From Xanthomonas prunicola (GTDB lineage: Bacteria; Pseudomonadota; Gammaproteobacteria; Xanthomonadales; Xanthomonadaceae): a stretch of 64,000 bases of DNA. The notes beneath the pieces were generated by a model. It saw only the letters and a program-made list of their open reading frames with translations, had not been told where the DNA came from and did not search any database. Below are positions 8,356-17,880 of the stretch, in pieces. Numbering within the stretch: position 1 is the stretch's first letter; each line of letters begins with the position of its first letter. Location: contig NZ_PHKV01000001.1 of assembly GCF_002846205.1 (NCBI RefSeq), positions 1,116,001 to 1,180,000 on the forward strand, in the 5' to 3' direction. A program made the translations under genes and the position numbers.

Positions 8356-9126
8356 CTAGCGATCTTGCTGGTCGCGACTTTTTCGTTCCCGAACCGATTG
8401 CTCGTAGTCGATGCGTTCCTGGTCGATACAACTCTGTAAGCCACTGTTCTGGCTTGGTGAGCTTTCACACCGTTGCCGGACCGATTGATCGTAGTCGCTG
8501 CGTGCCTGGGAGATACAACTCTGCACGGCACTGTCCTGGCTTCCTGAGCGTTCGCACCTATTTATTTTTTCGTCCCGCCTATCGGCGTCTAACCGATTCA
8601 GCGCAGCCCGATCGATCACGGCGCGCTCGCGTTGGGTGCGCTCGGTCTCTGCCCGTGTTTCGGCCTTGGCGCGTCTTGCCATGGACTGCACTCCGTCCGC
8701 CGGCACGCCCTCGCCAGGTGCCAGGAGCTCCAGTGGCAGCGCGTCCCCAGGCGTGTGATCACGCCAGAACGCACGCTCGCTCTCGACCGTCCACTCGCGG
8801 CCGCGATAGTGTGTGTCCCAGTAGGCGTCCAACGAGAACGTCACTTTCGGCACCACGCGCGTCAGGGCACCGTGATTGAGCACGATTGACGTCGCAGGAA
8901 CCCAACCGCGTGCCTCCGGTGAACGCACGTCGCACCAGGTGCCGCTGTCGAGACAACCATAGACCTGAAGCGCAGTGCCGGGCTGAACTTCGCCCACGCG
9001 CCGATATTCTGCAGCAGGCCCGGCACGCAGGCCGACCAGAGCATTGGCGTGGCCGGCGTGTTGCGCCCAAACCGGCATGGCCACAGCCATCAGCCATAGC
9101 ACGCCCCATGACAAACGTCGCTGCAT
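8356..9126 (-). CDS. Periplasmic SH3-like (SH3b) protein with a C-terminal Cys-containing tandem repeat
   Basis: 256 residues with a signal peptide ending near WAQ (residue 21). Residues about 27-85 look like a bacterial SH3 domain: ANALVGLRAGPAAEYRRVGEVQPGT, then GCLDSGTWCDVRS and RGWVPATSI. The middle is Arg/Glu/Ala-rich and probably helical. The end is a 29-residue unit repeated exactly twice (191-219 and 220-248), each starting with Cys, with a second Cys at unit position 14 (C191/C204, C220/C233) and ending D/E-Q-S-V-R-x-R. SH3b domains often bind cell-wall peptides, so an envelope role is inferred. Monocistronic and downstream of prlC on the same strand. Specific function unknown. Confidence 0.7.
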   Translation of the reverse strand: MQRRLSWGVLWLMAVAMPVWAQHAGHANALVGLRAGPAAEYRRVGEVQPGTALQVYGCLDSGTWCDVRSPEARGWVPATSIVLNHGALTRVVPKVTFSLDAYWDTHYRGREWTVESERAFWRDHTPGDALPLELLAPGEGVPADGVQSMARRAKAETRAETERTQRERAVIDRAALNRLDADRRDEKINRCERSGSQDSAVQSCISQARSDYDQSVRQRCESSPSQNSGLQSCIDQERIDYEQSVRERKSRDQQDR

Positions 9127-9266
9127 TGCGCTCTCCTTGTGCCCTACTCCACTGCACGCTGCGCCTCACGGAGAGGCCTCACCTCGCGTTTATAAGACAG
9201 CTCACCTCAATGCAATGCGAACACCTTAGCGGCCGGTAGCAGGTGACGACTGCGCAGTGGGCGCCA

Positions 9267-11291
9267 TCAGCCCGCCATGCCGTTGTGCCGCAGCAATGCG
9301 TCGATGCTCGGCGCGCGCCCACGGAAAGCACGGAAGTTGTCAGCCGCACTGCGGCTGCCACCGCGCGACAACACTTCATGGCGAAAACGTGCGCCAGTCT
9401 CAGCGACCTGTTCGGGCGCCTCTTCGAATGCTGCATAGGCATCGGCACTGAGCACTTCGGCCCATTTGTAGCTGTAATAGCCGGCTGCGTAGCCGCCCGC
9501 GAAGATGTGGCTGAACTGGTGAGTGAAGCGATTCCACGCCGGGGGCCGATTGACCGCGACTTCATCGCGCACACGTTCGATGAGTTGCAGCACGCTGTCT
9601 TGCGTTGGATCAAAGCTGCTGTGCAGCTGCATGTCGAACAAGGCGAATTCCAGCTGGCGCACGGTGAACATGCCGCTCTGGAAATTGCGTGCCGCTAGCA
9701 AACGATCGAACAGGTTGCGCGGCAGCGGTTCGCCGGTCTGCACGTGCGCGGTCATCGCCTGCACGCGCTCCCATTCCCAACAGAAGTTCTCCATGAACTG
9801 GCTGGGCAGCTCCACCGCGTCCCATTCCACGCCATTGATGCCGGCCACACCCAGCTCGCCGATGCGGGTGAGCAACTGATGCAGGCCATGGCCCATTTCA
9901 TGGAACAGCGTGGTGACCTCGCCATGCCGGAAGGTGGCTGGTGTATCGCCACTGCCGCGGCCGAAGTTGCACACCAGATACACCAGCGGCGTCTGCGTAC
10001 CATTGGCGGTCTCGCGGCGGTTGCGGCAATCGTCCATCCACGCGCCACCGCGCTTGCCTTCGCGCGCGTACAGATCCAGGTAGAACTGGCCAACCAGCGC
10101 ACCCTGGGCATCTTCCAGCCGGAAAAAACGCACGTCCGTATGCCACACCGGCGCGCTGTCCGGCTTGACGCGCAGCCCGTACAGGCTGTGGATGACATCG
10201 AACAGGCCAGCCAGCACCTTGTGCTCGGTGAAATACTGCTTCACCTCCTGCTCGGAAAAGCTGTAGCGCGCCTGCTTGAGCTTTTCGCTGACGTAGGCCA
10301 GGTCCCAGGCCTGTAGTTCGTCCAGGCCAAGTTCGTCGCGTGCGAAGGCTTCGAGTTCGGCACGGTCGCGTTGCGCGTACGGCTTGGCACGCACGGCCAG
10401 ATCGCGCAGGAACCCCATCACCTCATCGGGGCTCTGCGCCATCTTGGTGGCGACCGAATAGTCGGCGTAACTTGCAAATCCAAGCAACTGCGCCAGCTCC
10501 GCGCGCAGGGCGAGAATGCGATCGATATTGGCGCTGTTGTCCAGCGCGGCAGCGCCGAATTCGGACGCGCGCTCGGCGTTGGCGCGATACAGCAGCGCGC
10601 GCAGTTCGCGGCTGTCGGCATCGCTTTGCACCGGCAGATAACACGGCATCTGCAAGGTGAACTTCCAGCCTGGTACGCCATCCTTTTCAGCGGCAGCGCG
10701 TGCAGCGGCGATCACCTCGGCCGGCAGGCCGGACAACTGCGCCTGGTCTTCGGTCACGTAAGACCATGCATCGGTGGCGTCGAGCACGTTCTGCGAAAAC
10801 TTGGCCGCCAATGCGGACAGTTCTTCCTGGATTTGCGCAAACCGCGCCTTGGCGTCGTCATCGAGCTCGGCACCGCCCAGGCGGAAATCGCGCAGCGCGT
10901 TTTCCAGCACCTTGCGACGCGCTTCATCGACGTGTGCGGCTTCCGGCGATTGCGCCAGCGCCTTGTATTGCGCATACAGCGCCAGATTCTGGCCCAGCGC
11001 GCTGCCGAAGCGGCTCACCTTGGGCAGATTGCTGTTGTAGGCCTCGCGCAGTTCGGGCGTGTTCATCACCGCCTGCAGATGGCCGACCTGGCCCCATGCG
11101 CGCCACAAGCGCTCGGTGGCATCGTCCAGTGGCACCACGAAACTGTCCCAGCGCACGGGGCTGACCTGTTCGGCCGCCTTCACCGCCGCCTCGGCCTCGG
11201 CGAGTAATTGGTCGATCGCCGGGCCCACGTGTTCGGGGCGGATCGCATCGAAGGACGGCAGTCCGGACAGATCGAGCAGCGGGTTGGTCAT
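9267..11291 (-). CDS. prlC: Oligopeptidase A (M3 zinc metallopeptidase)
   Basis: Cytoplasmic thimet-type oligopeptidase that degrades short peptides and cleaved signal peptides. The zinc motif HEMGH is at residues 464-468 (TTLFHEMGHGLHQLL), with the third ligand in the downstream VELPSQFMENF block. The helical N-terminal half starts NPLLDLSGLPSFDAIRPEHV, typical of OpdA/PrlC. 674 residues is the usual length. No signal peptide. It could equally be named opdA; a dipeptidyl carboxypeptidase (Dcp) is less likely from the N-terminal sequence. Confidence 0.94.
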   Translation of the reverse strand: MTNPLLDLSGLPSFDAIRPEHVGPAIDQLLAEAEAAVKAAEQVSPVRWDSFVVPLDDATERLWRAWGQVGHLQAVMNTPELREAYNSNLPKVSRFGSALGQNLALYAQYKALAQSPEAAHVDEARRKVLENALRDFRLGGAELDDDAKARFAQIQEELSALAAKFSQNVLDATDAWSYVTEDQAQLSGLPAEVIAAARAAAEKDGVPGWKFTLQMPCYLPVQSDADSRELRALLYRANAERASEFGAAALDNSANIDRILALRAELAQLLGFASYADYSVATKMAQSPDEVMGFLRDLAVRAKPYAQRDRAELEAFARDELGLDELQAWDLAYVSEKLKQARYSFSEQEVKQYFTEHKVLAGLFDVIHSLYGLRVKPDSAPVWHTDVRFFRLEDAQGALVGQFYLDLYAREGKRGGAWMDDCRNRRETANGTQTPLVYLVCNFGRGSGDTPATFRHGEVTTLFHEMGHGLHQLLTRIGELGVAGINGVEWDAVELPSQFMENFCWEWERVQAMTAHVQTGEPLPRNLFDRLLAARNFQSGMFTVRQLEFALFDMQLHSSFDPTQDSVLQLIERVRDEVAVNRPPAWNRFTHQFSHIFAGGYAAGYYSYKWAEVLSADAYAAFEEAPEQVAETGARFRHEVLSRGGSRSAADNFRAFRGRAPSIDALLRHNGMAG

Positions 11292-11385
11292 GGGGCGCTC
11301 CGGCGGTGGACTGGATCAGGGATGACAAAGATGTCTGGTGACAGGTGCCGACGCTCGGCGCGTCAGCACGCTTCCGATATGGCGA

Positions 11386-12489
11386 TCATTGCAGCGCAGC
11401 ACAAGGCAGCTGCGGCAATGCGCCGCCGTTGACCGCGTCGGCAATGGCCACATCGCTGTCGGTGACATCGATCGCCCGCTCCACGTACCAGGCCGGGTTG
11501 TAGTAGCTGTGCGCGTAGCGCTCGCCGGCGTCGCACAGGATGGTGACGATGGAGCCCTGGCGGCCTTCCTCGCGCATCCGCTGCGCGGCGTGCAGCACGC
11601 CGATGAAGTTGGTGCCGGTGGAGCCGCCCACGCGACGGCCCAGGGTGGCGCTGACGTGGCGCATCGCCGCCAGGCTCAAGGCGTCGGGCACCTTGATCAT
11701 TTCATCCACGCAGCTGGGAATGAAGCTCGATTCCACCCGCGGCCGGCCGATGCCTTCGATGCGCGAGCCGCCGGTGATCGCCAGCTCCTTGGGGCATTGC
11801 CCGTCCACCGCACGGCAATAACCGTCGAAAAACACCGACACTTCCGGGTCCACGCACAGGATGCGAGTGTGATGCCGGCGATAGCGCACATAGCGCCCCA
11901 ATGTGGCGCTGGTGCCGCCAGTGCCGGGGCTGCAGACAATCCAGTCGGGAATCGGGTGCGGCTCCTCGGCGAGTTGCTTGAAGATCGATTCGGCAATGTT
12001 GTTGTTGGCGCGCCAGTCGGTGGCACGCTCGGCGTAAGTGAATTGGTCCATGAAGTGCCCGCCGGTCTCGTGCGCAAGCTGGTGCGAGGCGCTGTCCAGA
12101 TCGCAGGCGCGCTCGACCAGGTGGCAGCGGCCGCCCTGGAATTCGATCGCGGCGATCTTCTCCGGCGAGGTCGAGGCCGGCATCACCGCAATGAAGGGCA
12201 CCCCCAGCAAGCGCGCGAAATAGGCCTCGGAAATGGCGGTGGAGCCGCTGGACGCCTCGATCACCGGGCGCCCGGCACGCAGCCAGCCATTGGTGAGCGC
12301 GTACAGAAATAGCGAGCGCGCCAGACGGTGCTTGAGGCTGCCGGTCGGGTGGCTGGACTCGTCCTTGAAGTACAGGTCGATGCCCGGATAACCCGGCAGG
12401 TTCATCGGAATCAGATGGGTGTCGGCCGAACGATTAAAATCGGCTTCGATCTTCTGGATGGCGGCGGCCACCCACTGGCGCTGCGACAT
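11386..12489 (-). CDS. PLP-dependent cysteine synthase / cysteine desulfhydrase-like enzyme
   Basis: Fold type II PLP enzyme of the cysteine synthase family. FKDESSHPTGSLKHR holds the PLP Schiff-base Lys (K53), EASSGSTAISEA is the substrate/phosphate loop, CSPGTGGTSATLGRY binds the PLP phosphate, and TILCDAGERY is near the C-terminus. It differs from CysK/CysM in the HPTGSLKHR active-site block and in being longer (367 aa), which resembles the Cds1-type L-cysteine desulfhydrases, so it may degrade rather than make cysteine. ATG 12489 is chosen; an upstream in-frame extension of 19 residues lacks family similarity. It is divergent from the copper operon. Substrate direction is inference. Confidence 0.75.
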   Translation of the reverse strand: MSQRQWVAAAIQKIEADFNRSADTHLIPMNLPGYPGIDLYFKDESSHPTGSLKHRLARSLFLYALTNGWLRAGRPVIEASSGSTAISEAYFARLLGVPFIAVMPASTSPEKIAAIEFQGGRCHLVERACDLDSASHQLAHETGGHFMDQFTYAERATDWRANNNIAESIFKQLAEEPHPIPDWIVCSPGTGGTSATLGRYVRYRRHHTRILCVDPEVSVFFDGYCRAVDGQCPKELAITGGSRIEGIGRPRVESSFIPSCVDEMIKVPDALSLAAMRHVSATLGRRVGGSTGTNFIGVLHAAQRMREEGRQGSIVTILCDAGERYAHSYYNPAWYVERAIDVTDSDVAIADAVNGGALPQLPCAALQ

Positions 12490-12620
12490 GGCAGGACTTG
12501 GCTGCGAAAGTGGCCTCAATTCTACCGCTGTCGCCCGCGCGCCCACGCAGCCAGGTCATCGGGCGGACAGCTAGGGGCCGATGCTATGCTCACCGCACCT
12601 GTCCGCTGCCCCGAGCGCTC

Positions 12621-13034
12621 GTGCTGCATCGCCTGCTCCGCCTGCTGCTGTGCCTGTGCCTGGTTGCCAATACGGCCACCGGCGCGTGGGCGTCGGTGGG
12701 CATGGCGATGCCGGCGATGGCATCCAGCGCGATGCCCGCTGTTGGAGTGGTAAACGCGGCAGCAAACCTGCACGCGGCAATGCCGGCAGCCATTGCGTGC
12801 CATGACGCCACGCCGCCAGCCACAGCGCAGTTGCACGACAAGGCCACGCACGCGCACGCACAGGACTGCTGCAAGCTGGGCAGCTGCGATTGCCTGCAGC
12901 ACTGCAGCCTCGCCTTGTTGACCTTGCCTGCGGTACCCGCGGGCCAGCCCGGCCACCTGGCGTTACCGGCCACCTTGGCCGAAGGGCGCAGCAGCCCGCT
13001 GCCCGAACAACCGGTGCGACCTCCTATCGCCTGA
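12621..13034 (+). CDS. copL: CopL-type metal-binding regulatory protein of the copper operon
   Basis: Small exported Cys/His/Met-rich protein directly upstream of copA. In Xanthomonas copLAB systems copL is required for copper-inducible copAB expression. It starts with a hydrophobic segment (LLRLLLCLCLVANTATGAWA), then Met/Ala-rich sequence, then a compact metal-binding cluster, HAHAQDCCKLGSCDCLQHC, around residues 96-114, and ends PLPEQPVRPPIA. GTG 12621 places the hydrophobic segment at the N-terminus; longer in-frame starts give an unlikely leader. 137 aa. The role is assigned from cluster and position; whether the peptide or its translation does the regulating is not visible here. Confidence 0.8.
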   Translation: MLHRLLRLLLCLCLVANTATGAWASVGMAMPAMASSAMPAVGVVNAAANLHAAMPAAIACHDATPPATAQLHDKATHAHAQDCCKLGSCDCLQHCSLALLTLPAVPAGQPGHLALPATLAEGRSSPLPEQPVRPPIA

Positions 13035-13141
13035 GCGCTGACGGCCTTGCCTTGGCCGTCATCGGCCCCGCGCGTGTATTGCGCGGGTTTTCTCAGCTGT
13101 GCGATGCGTCCGTCTTGCCGATGGAGCGCGCCGGAGATGTC

Positions 13142-14956
13142 ATGTCTTTCGATTCCCCGTTTTCCACTACCTCATCCAGCAACGGCCTGAGCCGGCGCCG
13201 CTTCGTGCAAGGCCTGGCCCTGGGCGGTGTTGCTGCTGCGGGCGGCCTGTGGCGCCGCGATGCGCGCGCAGCGACGCCGGCAAATACGCCGGTGCTGCGC
13301 GGTAGCAGCCAGTCGCTGCAGATCGGCCGCATGCCGGTCAACGTCACCGGACGCGCCCGTCCCGCGATCACCGTCAACCAGAGCCTTCCGGCGCCCACCC
13401 TGCGCTGGCGCGAGGGCGACACGGTGAGCGTACGCGTGCGCAACGCGCTGACCGGCCAGCCCACCTCGGTGCACTGGCACGGCCTGCTGCTGCCGGCCAA
13501 CATGGATGGCGTACCCGGCATGAGCTTCGATGGCATCGCGCCGGGCCAGGAGTATCACTACCGCTTTGCGCTGCGCCAGTCCGGCACCTACTGGTACCAC
13601 AGCCATTCGATGTTCCAGGAGCAGGCCGGGCTGTATGGCGCGATCGTCATCGACCCATTGACGCCACCGCCGTACCGCCACGATCGCGAACATGTGGTGC
13701 TGTTGTCGGACTGGACCGACCTCGACCCGGCGGCGCTGTTCCGCCGGCTCAAACAGATGCCCAGCCACGACAACTACGCGCAGCGCACCGTCGGCGATTT
13801 TCTACGCGATGCGCGCGAAGACGGCCTGCGCGCCACGCTGGCCGACCGCGGCATGTGGGGCCGCATGCGCATGACGCCCACCGACCTGTCCGACGTCAAC
13901 GCCACTACCTACACCTACCTGCTCAACGGTGTTGCACCGGCAGGCAACTGGACCGGGTTGTTCAAGCCAGGCGAAAAGGTGTTGCTGCGTTTCATCAACG
14001 GCTCGTCGATGACCTACTTCGACATCCGCATCCCCGGCCTGCGCATGACTGTGGTGGCCGCCGATGGGCAATACGTGCATCCTGTCAGCGTGGACGAACT
14101 ACGCATCGCCGCGGCCGAGACCTTCGACGTGATCATCGAACCGCTCGGCCAGGATGCGTTTACGCTATTCGCGCAGGACATGGGCCGCACCGGATTCGCC
14201 TGCGGCACGCTGGCAGTGCAGCACGGATTGCAGGCGCCGATTCCTGCGCTGGATCCACGCGCCATTCTGACCATGCAAGACATGGGGCATGGCGATGCAA
14301 TGGGACATGGCGAACACGCGGCGCATGGCAGCGGTACAGCGCAAAGCGACCTGCATACGGCACACACGATGGCAATGCCGATGCCGGAAATGCAGTCGCA
14401 TGGCCATGCCAGCGATGAGGCCAAGCGCAAGACACTGCATCATCCAGCCAGCGAAGATGGCAACCCGTTGATCGACATGCGCAGCAACGCCACAGCGCCA
14501 CGCCTGGACGATCCCGGCGTGGGCCTGCGCGACAACGGACGCCGCGTGCTGTGCTACGCCGACCTGCACAGCGTGTTCGACGATCCGGATGGGCGCGAAC
14601 CCGGCCGCGACATCGAGCTGCATCTGACCGGGCATATGGAGAAATTTTCCTGGTCGTTCGATGGCATCGCCTTCGCCTCGGCCGACCCACTGCGGCTGCG
14701 CTACGGCGAACGGCTGCGCATCGTGCTGGTCAACGACACCATGATGCAGCACCCCATCCATCTGCATGGCATGTGGAGCGATCTGGAAGATGCCGACGGC
14801 AACTTCCAGGTGCGCAAGCACACCATCGACATGCCGCCCGGCACCCGCCGCACCTACCGCGTGCGCGCCGACGCGCTCGGTCGCTGGGCGTATCACTGCC
14901 ATCTGCTGTACCACATGGAAGCAGGCATGATGCGCGAAGTGCGGGTGGAAGCATGA
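13142..14956 (+). CDS. copA: Multicopper oxidase CopA (copper resistance)
   Basis: Periplasmic multicopper oxidase, thought to oxidise Cu(I) and sequester copper. A Tat signal is visible (SRRRF at 18-21 followed by a hydrophobic stretch). The copper sites are intact: H111-W-H113, YWYHSHS (H153, H155), HPIHLHG and the C-terminal WAYHCHLLYHMEAGM with the type 1 Cys-His-Met set. A Met/His-rich insert (MQDMGHGDAMGHGEHAAH and following) near residues 375-425 is the expected copper-loading region. 604 aa. ATG 13142 has GGAG 5-6 nt upstream; ATG 13121 is an alternative adding seven residues. The stop overlaps copB by 4 nt. Confidence 0.95.
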   Translation: MSFDSPFSTTSSSNGLSRRRFVQGLALGGVAAAGGLWRRDARAATPANTPVLRGSSQSLQIGRMPVNVTGRARPAITVNQSLPAPTLRWREGDTVSVRVRNALTGQPTSVHWHGLLLPANMDGVPGMSFDGIAPGQEYHYRFALRQSGTYWYHSHSMFQEQAGLYGAIVIDPLTPPPYRHDREHVVLLSDWTDLDPAALFRRLKQMPSHDNYAQRTVGDFLRDAREDGLRATLADRGMWGRMRMTPTDLSDVNATTYTYLLNGVAPAGNWTGLFKPGEKVLLRFINGSSMTYFDIRIPGLRMTVVAADGQYVHPVSVDELRIAAAETFDVIIEPLGQDAFTLFAQDMGRTGFACGTLAVQHGLQAPIPALDPRAILTMQDMGHGDAMGHGEHAAHGSGTAQSDLHTAHTMAMPMPEMQSHGHASDEAKRKTLHHPASEDGNPLIDMRSNATAPRLDDPGVGLRDNGRRVLCYADLHSVFDDPDGREPGRDIELHLTGHMEKFSWSFDGIAFASADPLRLRYGERLRIVLVNDTMMQHPIHLHGMWSDLEDADGNFQVRKHTIDMPPGTRRTYRVRADALGRWAYHCHLLYHMEAGMMREVRVEA

Positions 14957-16059
14957 GCCGCTTTCGCACCCAGGCCTGGTTGGCGGCCGCGTTCTTGGCG
15001 AGTGCATCTGCGGGTGCGCAAGAGCATCAGCACGATGCGATGGAGCACTCACCACAGGACATGCGGGACCATGCGATGCAGATGACCGATGGCGCGCAGA
15101 AGACGCCCGCCTCATCTCGGACCGCACACATGGACCACGCCCACATGTCGCACGCTGCCATGGAGACTGGAACCACGGACCAGGAGGCGATGAAGCATGG
15201 ATCCATGGACGATGCAGCCATGAGCCACCAGGCGATGGATCACTCGAAGATGGACCACACGCAGCCCACCAATGCCGCGCAAATTCCTGCATCGCCCACC
15301 AACACCACAATCACCGGCAACCTCGCCGATACACGCAGTACCGCACTCCCACGCACCCCCATCCCGACACCCACTGCGGAAGAAATCGCTGCCGCATTCG
15401 TCCCATTGCAAGCGCATACGATGCACTCGGCAGGCATCAACCACTATGTCCTGCTCGATCGAATGGAAGCTTCCAGCACCGAACGCGGTAGCGGCCAGGC
15501 ATGGGAATCACGCGCATGGATCGGCGGCGACATCGATCGGCTATGGCTGCGCAGCGAAGGCGAGCGGCACGACGGACGCACCGAACCCGCCTCGCTGGAA
15601 GCCTTCTACGGCCATGCCATCTCGCCGTGGTGGGATCTGCTCGTCGGCGCACGTCAGGACATCGGCGCAGGCGACCATCGCAGCTGGGCGGCATTCGGCG
15701 TGCAGGGACTGGCGCCCTACAAGTTCGAAACCGAAGCCGCGTTGTATGTGGGTAACGGCAGCCGCGCGGCACTGCGACTGGAAGGCGAATACGAGGTGCT
15801 GCTGACCAACCGGCTGATCCTGCAACCGCGCGTGGAAGCCGACATCGCGCTCACCGACGACAACCGCCGCGGGATCAGTCGCGGCCTGGAAGACGCCGAA
15901 CTTGGCCTGCGCTTGCGCTACGAAATCACTCGCCGTTTCGCGCCATACATCGGTTGGGTGCATCGCCGCCGCTTCGGCGATAGCCCAGCACGTGCGGCGA
16001 TGGAGGCTGCACCCGCACGCGACAGCCACTACGTTGTCGGTGTACGCGTGTGGTTTTGA
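14953..16059 (+). CDS. copB: Outer-membrane copper resistance protein CopB
   Basis: Partner of CopA. A signal peptide ending near SAGAQ is followed by about 90 residues extremely rich in Met, His and Asp (repeated M-D-H and H-x-x-M units such as MDHAHMSHAAM and MDHSKMDH), a copper-binding stretch. From about residue 150 a beta-barrel CopB domain follows, with AGINHYVLLDRMEAS, WWDLLVGARQD and YIGWVHRRRFGD, and the C-terminal Phe typical of outer-membrane barrels. 368 aa. The ATGA overlap with copA marks one operon copL-copA-copB. Confidence 0.94.
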   Translation: MSRFRTQAWLAAAFLASASAGAQEHQHDAMEHSPQDMRDHAMQMTDGAQKTPASSRTAHMDHAHMSHAAMETGTTDQEAMKHGSMDDAAMSHQAMDHSKMDHTQPTNAAQIPASPTNTTITGNLADTRSTALPRTPIPTPTAEEIAAAFVPLQAHTMHSAGINHYVLLDRMEASSTERGSGQAWESRAWIGGDIDRLWLRSEGERHDGRTEPASLEAFYGHAISPWWDLLVGARQDIGAGDHRSWAAFGVQGLAPYKFETEAALYVGNGSRAALRLEGEYEVLLTNRLILQPRVEADIALTDDNRRGISRGLEDAELGLRLRYEITRRFAPYIGWVHRRRFGDSPARAAMEAAPARDSHYVVGVRVWF

Positions 16060-16215
16060 GGCAATGGCATCGTGCAGGCCGCTACATTCGGCACCGTCAT
16101 CACCGCCAATGCATCAGAAGCGCGGCCACTGGCCATGACACGCCAACCACCCCGCCCTCGCTAACATCAACACCCTCGCAGCACGCTGCGCCCTTATTAA
16201 AACCAGGAGACCGCC

Positions 16216-16740
16216 ATGTCTTTGAACGATCTACAACGCGTGCCAGGTGCCACCGCCGCGCCCGCCGACACGCACGGCTTCGTGTTCAACCACACCATGC
16301 TGCGCGTCAAGGATGCCAAGCAGTCGCTGGATTTCTACACACGCGTGCTGGGCTTCCGCCTGCTCGACGCACGCGATTTTGCCGACGCAAAATTCAGCCT
16401 GTATTTTCTCGCGCTGCTGCCGGAAGGCACCGCCATTCCCGATGACGACGCGCAGCGTCGCCTGTGGATGGCTGGCATCCCCGGCGTGCTTGAACTCACC
16501 CACAACCACGGCACCGAAACCCAGGACGGCCCGGTCTACCACGACGGCAACAACGACCCGCGCGGCTTCGGCCACATCTGTGTTTCAGTGCCGGACATCC
16601 ATGCCGCCTGCGCGCGCTTCGACAGCCTCAACGTGCCCTACCAGAAACGCCTGGAAGATGGCCGCATGAAGCACCTGGCCTTCATCAAGGATCCGGATGG
16701 TTACTGGGTAGAGATCATTTCCAATACGCCATTGGCGTAA
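16216..16740 (+). CDS. gloA: Lactoylglutathione lyase (glyoxalase I)
   Basis: Converts the methylglyoxal-glutathione hemithioacetal to S-lactoylglutathione. 174 aa with the two beta-alpha-beta-beta-beta modules of the family. Metal ligands: the His in FNHTMLRVKD, the Glu in LELTHNHG, the His in GFGHICVSV and the Glu in YWVEII. An insert between the modules (ALLPEGTAIPDDDAQRRLW) resembles the longer, eukaryote-like class that usually prefers zinc over nickel; metal preference is inference. An AGGAGA ribosome-binding site precedes the ATG. It lies between the copper operon and the effector locus as its own unit. Confidence 0.93.
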   Translation: MSLNDLQRVPGATAAPADTHGFVFNHTMLRVKDAKQSLDFYTRVLGFRLLDARDFADAKFSLYFLALLPEGTAIPDDDAQRRLWMAGIPGVLELTHNHGTETQDGPVYHDGNNDPRGFGHICVSVPDIHAACARFDSLNVPYQKRLEDGRMKHLAFIKDPDGYWVEIISNTPLA

Positions 16741-16884
16741 GTGCACGGCTCATCCGGCAAGCTGGCGCATGACCGGGGATGGAGATGGAAACCAGCGGAT
16801 GCGGAGGCGAAAGGCCACGCATCCGCTGCCCGAAAGCCCCACGTCGCCAAAGCGCACGGGCACCGCCATACCCGGCGCAACGAC

Positions 16885-16912
16885 TGGACACACCGCCGGG
16901 CTGGAGTAGACT
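16885..16912 (+). promoter_or_regulatory. Candidate sigma70 promoter for the lipoprotein/effector pair
   Basis: TGGACA (5/6 of the -35 consensus), 16-nt spacer, TAGACT (-10). The predicted start is around 16919, about 24 nt before the lipoprotein ATG. Confidence 0.45.
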
Positions 16913-16942
16913 TTCGCCGCCCTCCGCAATGGATGCACCCCA

Positions 16943-17845
16943 ATGCTCGTCAGGAAGATTTCACTGGTCCTTGCGCTAGCAACCATCGCCGCCTGCAAGC
17001 CGGCGACACCGGACACCACACCTCCGAAGACTGCCGCAGCCGCGGCCAGCACCACCACACCCCCTTCAGACAAGGATGCATCTCCCATGCAGGACGCAAC
17101 CCAGGGATCGACCCAGCAATTGCAGCCGCCGCGGCCCGATAGCGTGCTGTATTTCATCAGCAACGTGGACGGCGATGGCGCCACCTCTTACGAGGTCGCC
17201 AATGGCAGCTGGATCAATTATTGGTACGGCTTTCAGTTCGAACTTGGCGGTACGCGTTATTACACCGGCTTTGCGTGGGAAACGCCCGAGCGCTTTGGCG
17301 CAGAAAGCGAAAATCACTATCCCGCGCCTGGCACCAAGGTGACGTTGGCCCATGCCACCTTCGTGACCAGCGAGCCGGGGAGCAAGACCCCTTGGAAGCT
17401 GCTTGGCGCAGAGCCCTACATCGGCGAATTCGGCGGCATGGAACAAGGCAACACCGTCGACACGAAACGTAAGCCGCAGACCTTTGTCACCGACGACGGT
17501 CGGCTGGTCCTGGCCGTGCCGACGTGGAGCCTGCAGTCGGGCGTGCGCATCCTTTCCTACGACACGCTCGTGTTCAACCCGAAGGACACCGATAACGTCA
17601 ACGACAAGCATTGGACTTATATCGGCAATGTGCCAGCGGGGCAGGACAACAGTGCAAATTGTGGCGAGGATGCGCCTGGGAAGATTGCCTGCGTCAAGAA
17701 CAGCAGCACGCTCGCGTTCGTTAAGCAGCCCGGCCTGCCTGCGCTGCGGGTGAGCGTTTCTGCAGATCCGCCGACGAGCGGGGGTGACGAGACGCTTGAA
17801 TACCGCTACGATGCGGCCCACAAATCGTATTTGCCGACCCCTTAA
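16943..17845 (+). CDS. Lipoprotein; putative immunity protein (X-Tfi type) for the adjacent effector
   Basis: 300 aa, short signal sequence and lipobox I-A-A-C with the acylated Cys at residue 18; Lys at +2 is compatible with outer-membrane sorting. A Pro/Thr/Ala/Ser-rich linker runs to about residue 65. The rest is a beta-rich globular domain beginning DSVLYFISNVDGDGATSYE, rich in aromatic residues, with a Cys pair late in the chain (NCGEDAPGKIACVK). I recognise no named domain. Known Xanthomonadales type IV effectors that attack peptidoglycan are encoded next to a periplasmic lipoprotein that inhibits them; position (79 nt upstream, same strand) and lipidation match, so an immunity role is inferred, not shown. 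Confidence 0.7.
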   Translation: MLVRKISLVLALATIAACKPATPDTTPPKTAAAAASTTTPPSDKDASPMQDATQGSTQQLQPPRPDSVLYFISNVDGDGATSYEVANGSWINYWYGFQFELGGTRYYTGFAWETPERFGAESENHYPAPGTKVTLAHATFVTSEPGSKTPWKLLGAEPYIGEFGGMEQGNTVDTKRKPQTFVTDDGRLVLAVPTWSLQSGVRILSYDTLVFNPKDTDNVNDKHWTYIGNVPAGQDNSANCGEDAPGKIACVKNSSTLAFVKQPGLPALRVSVSADPPTSGGDETLEYRYDAAHKSYLPTP

Positions 17846-17880
17846 TACAGGACCAAAGGAATTGGTTCGGGCGGCGTACC

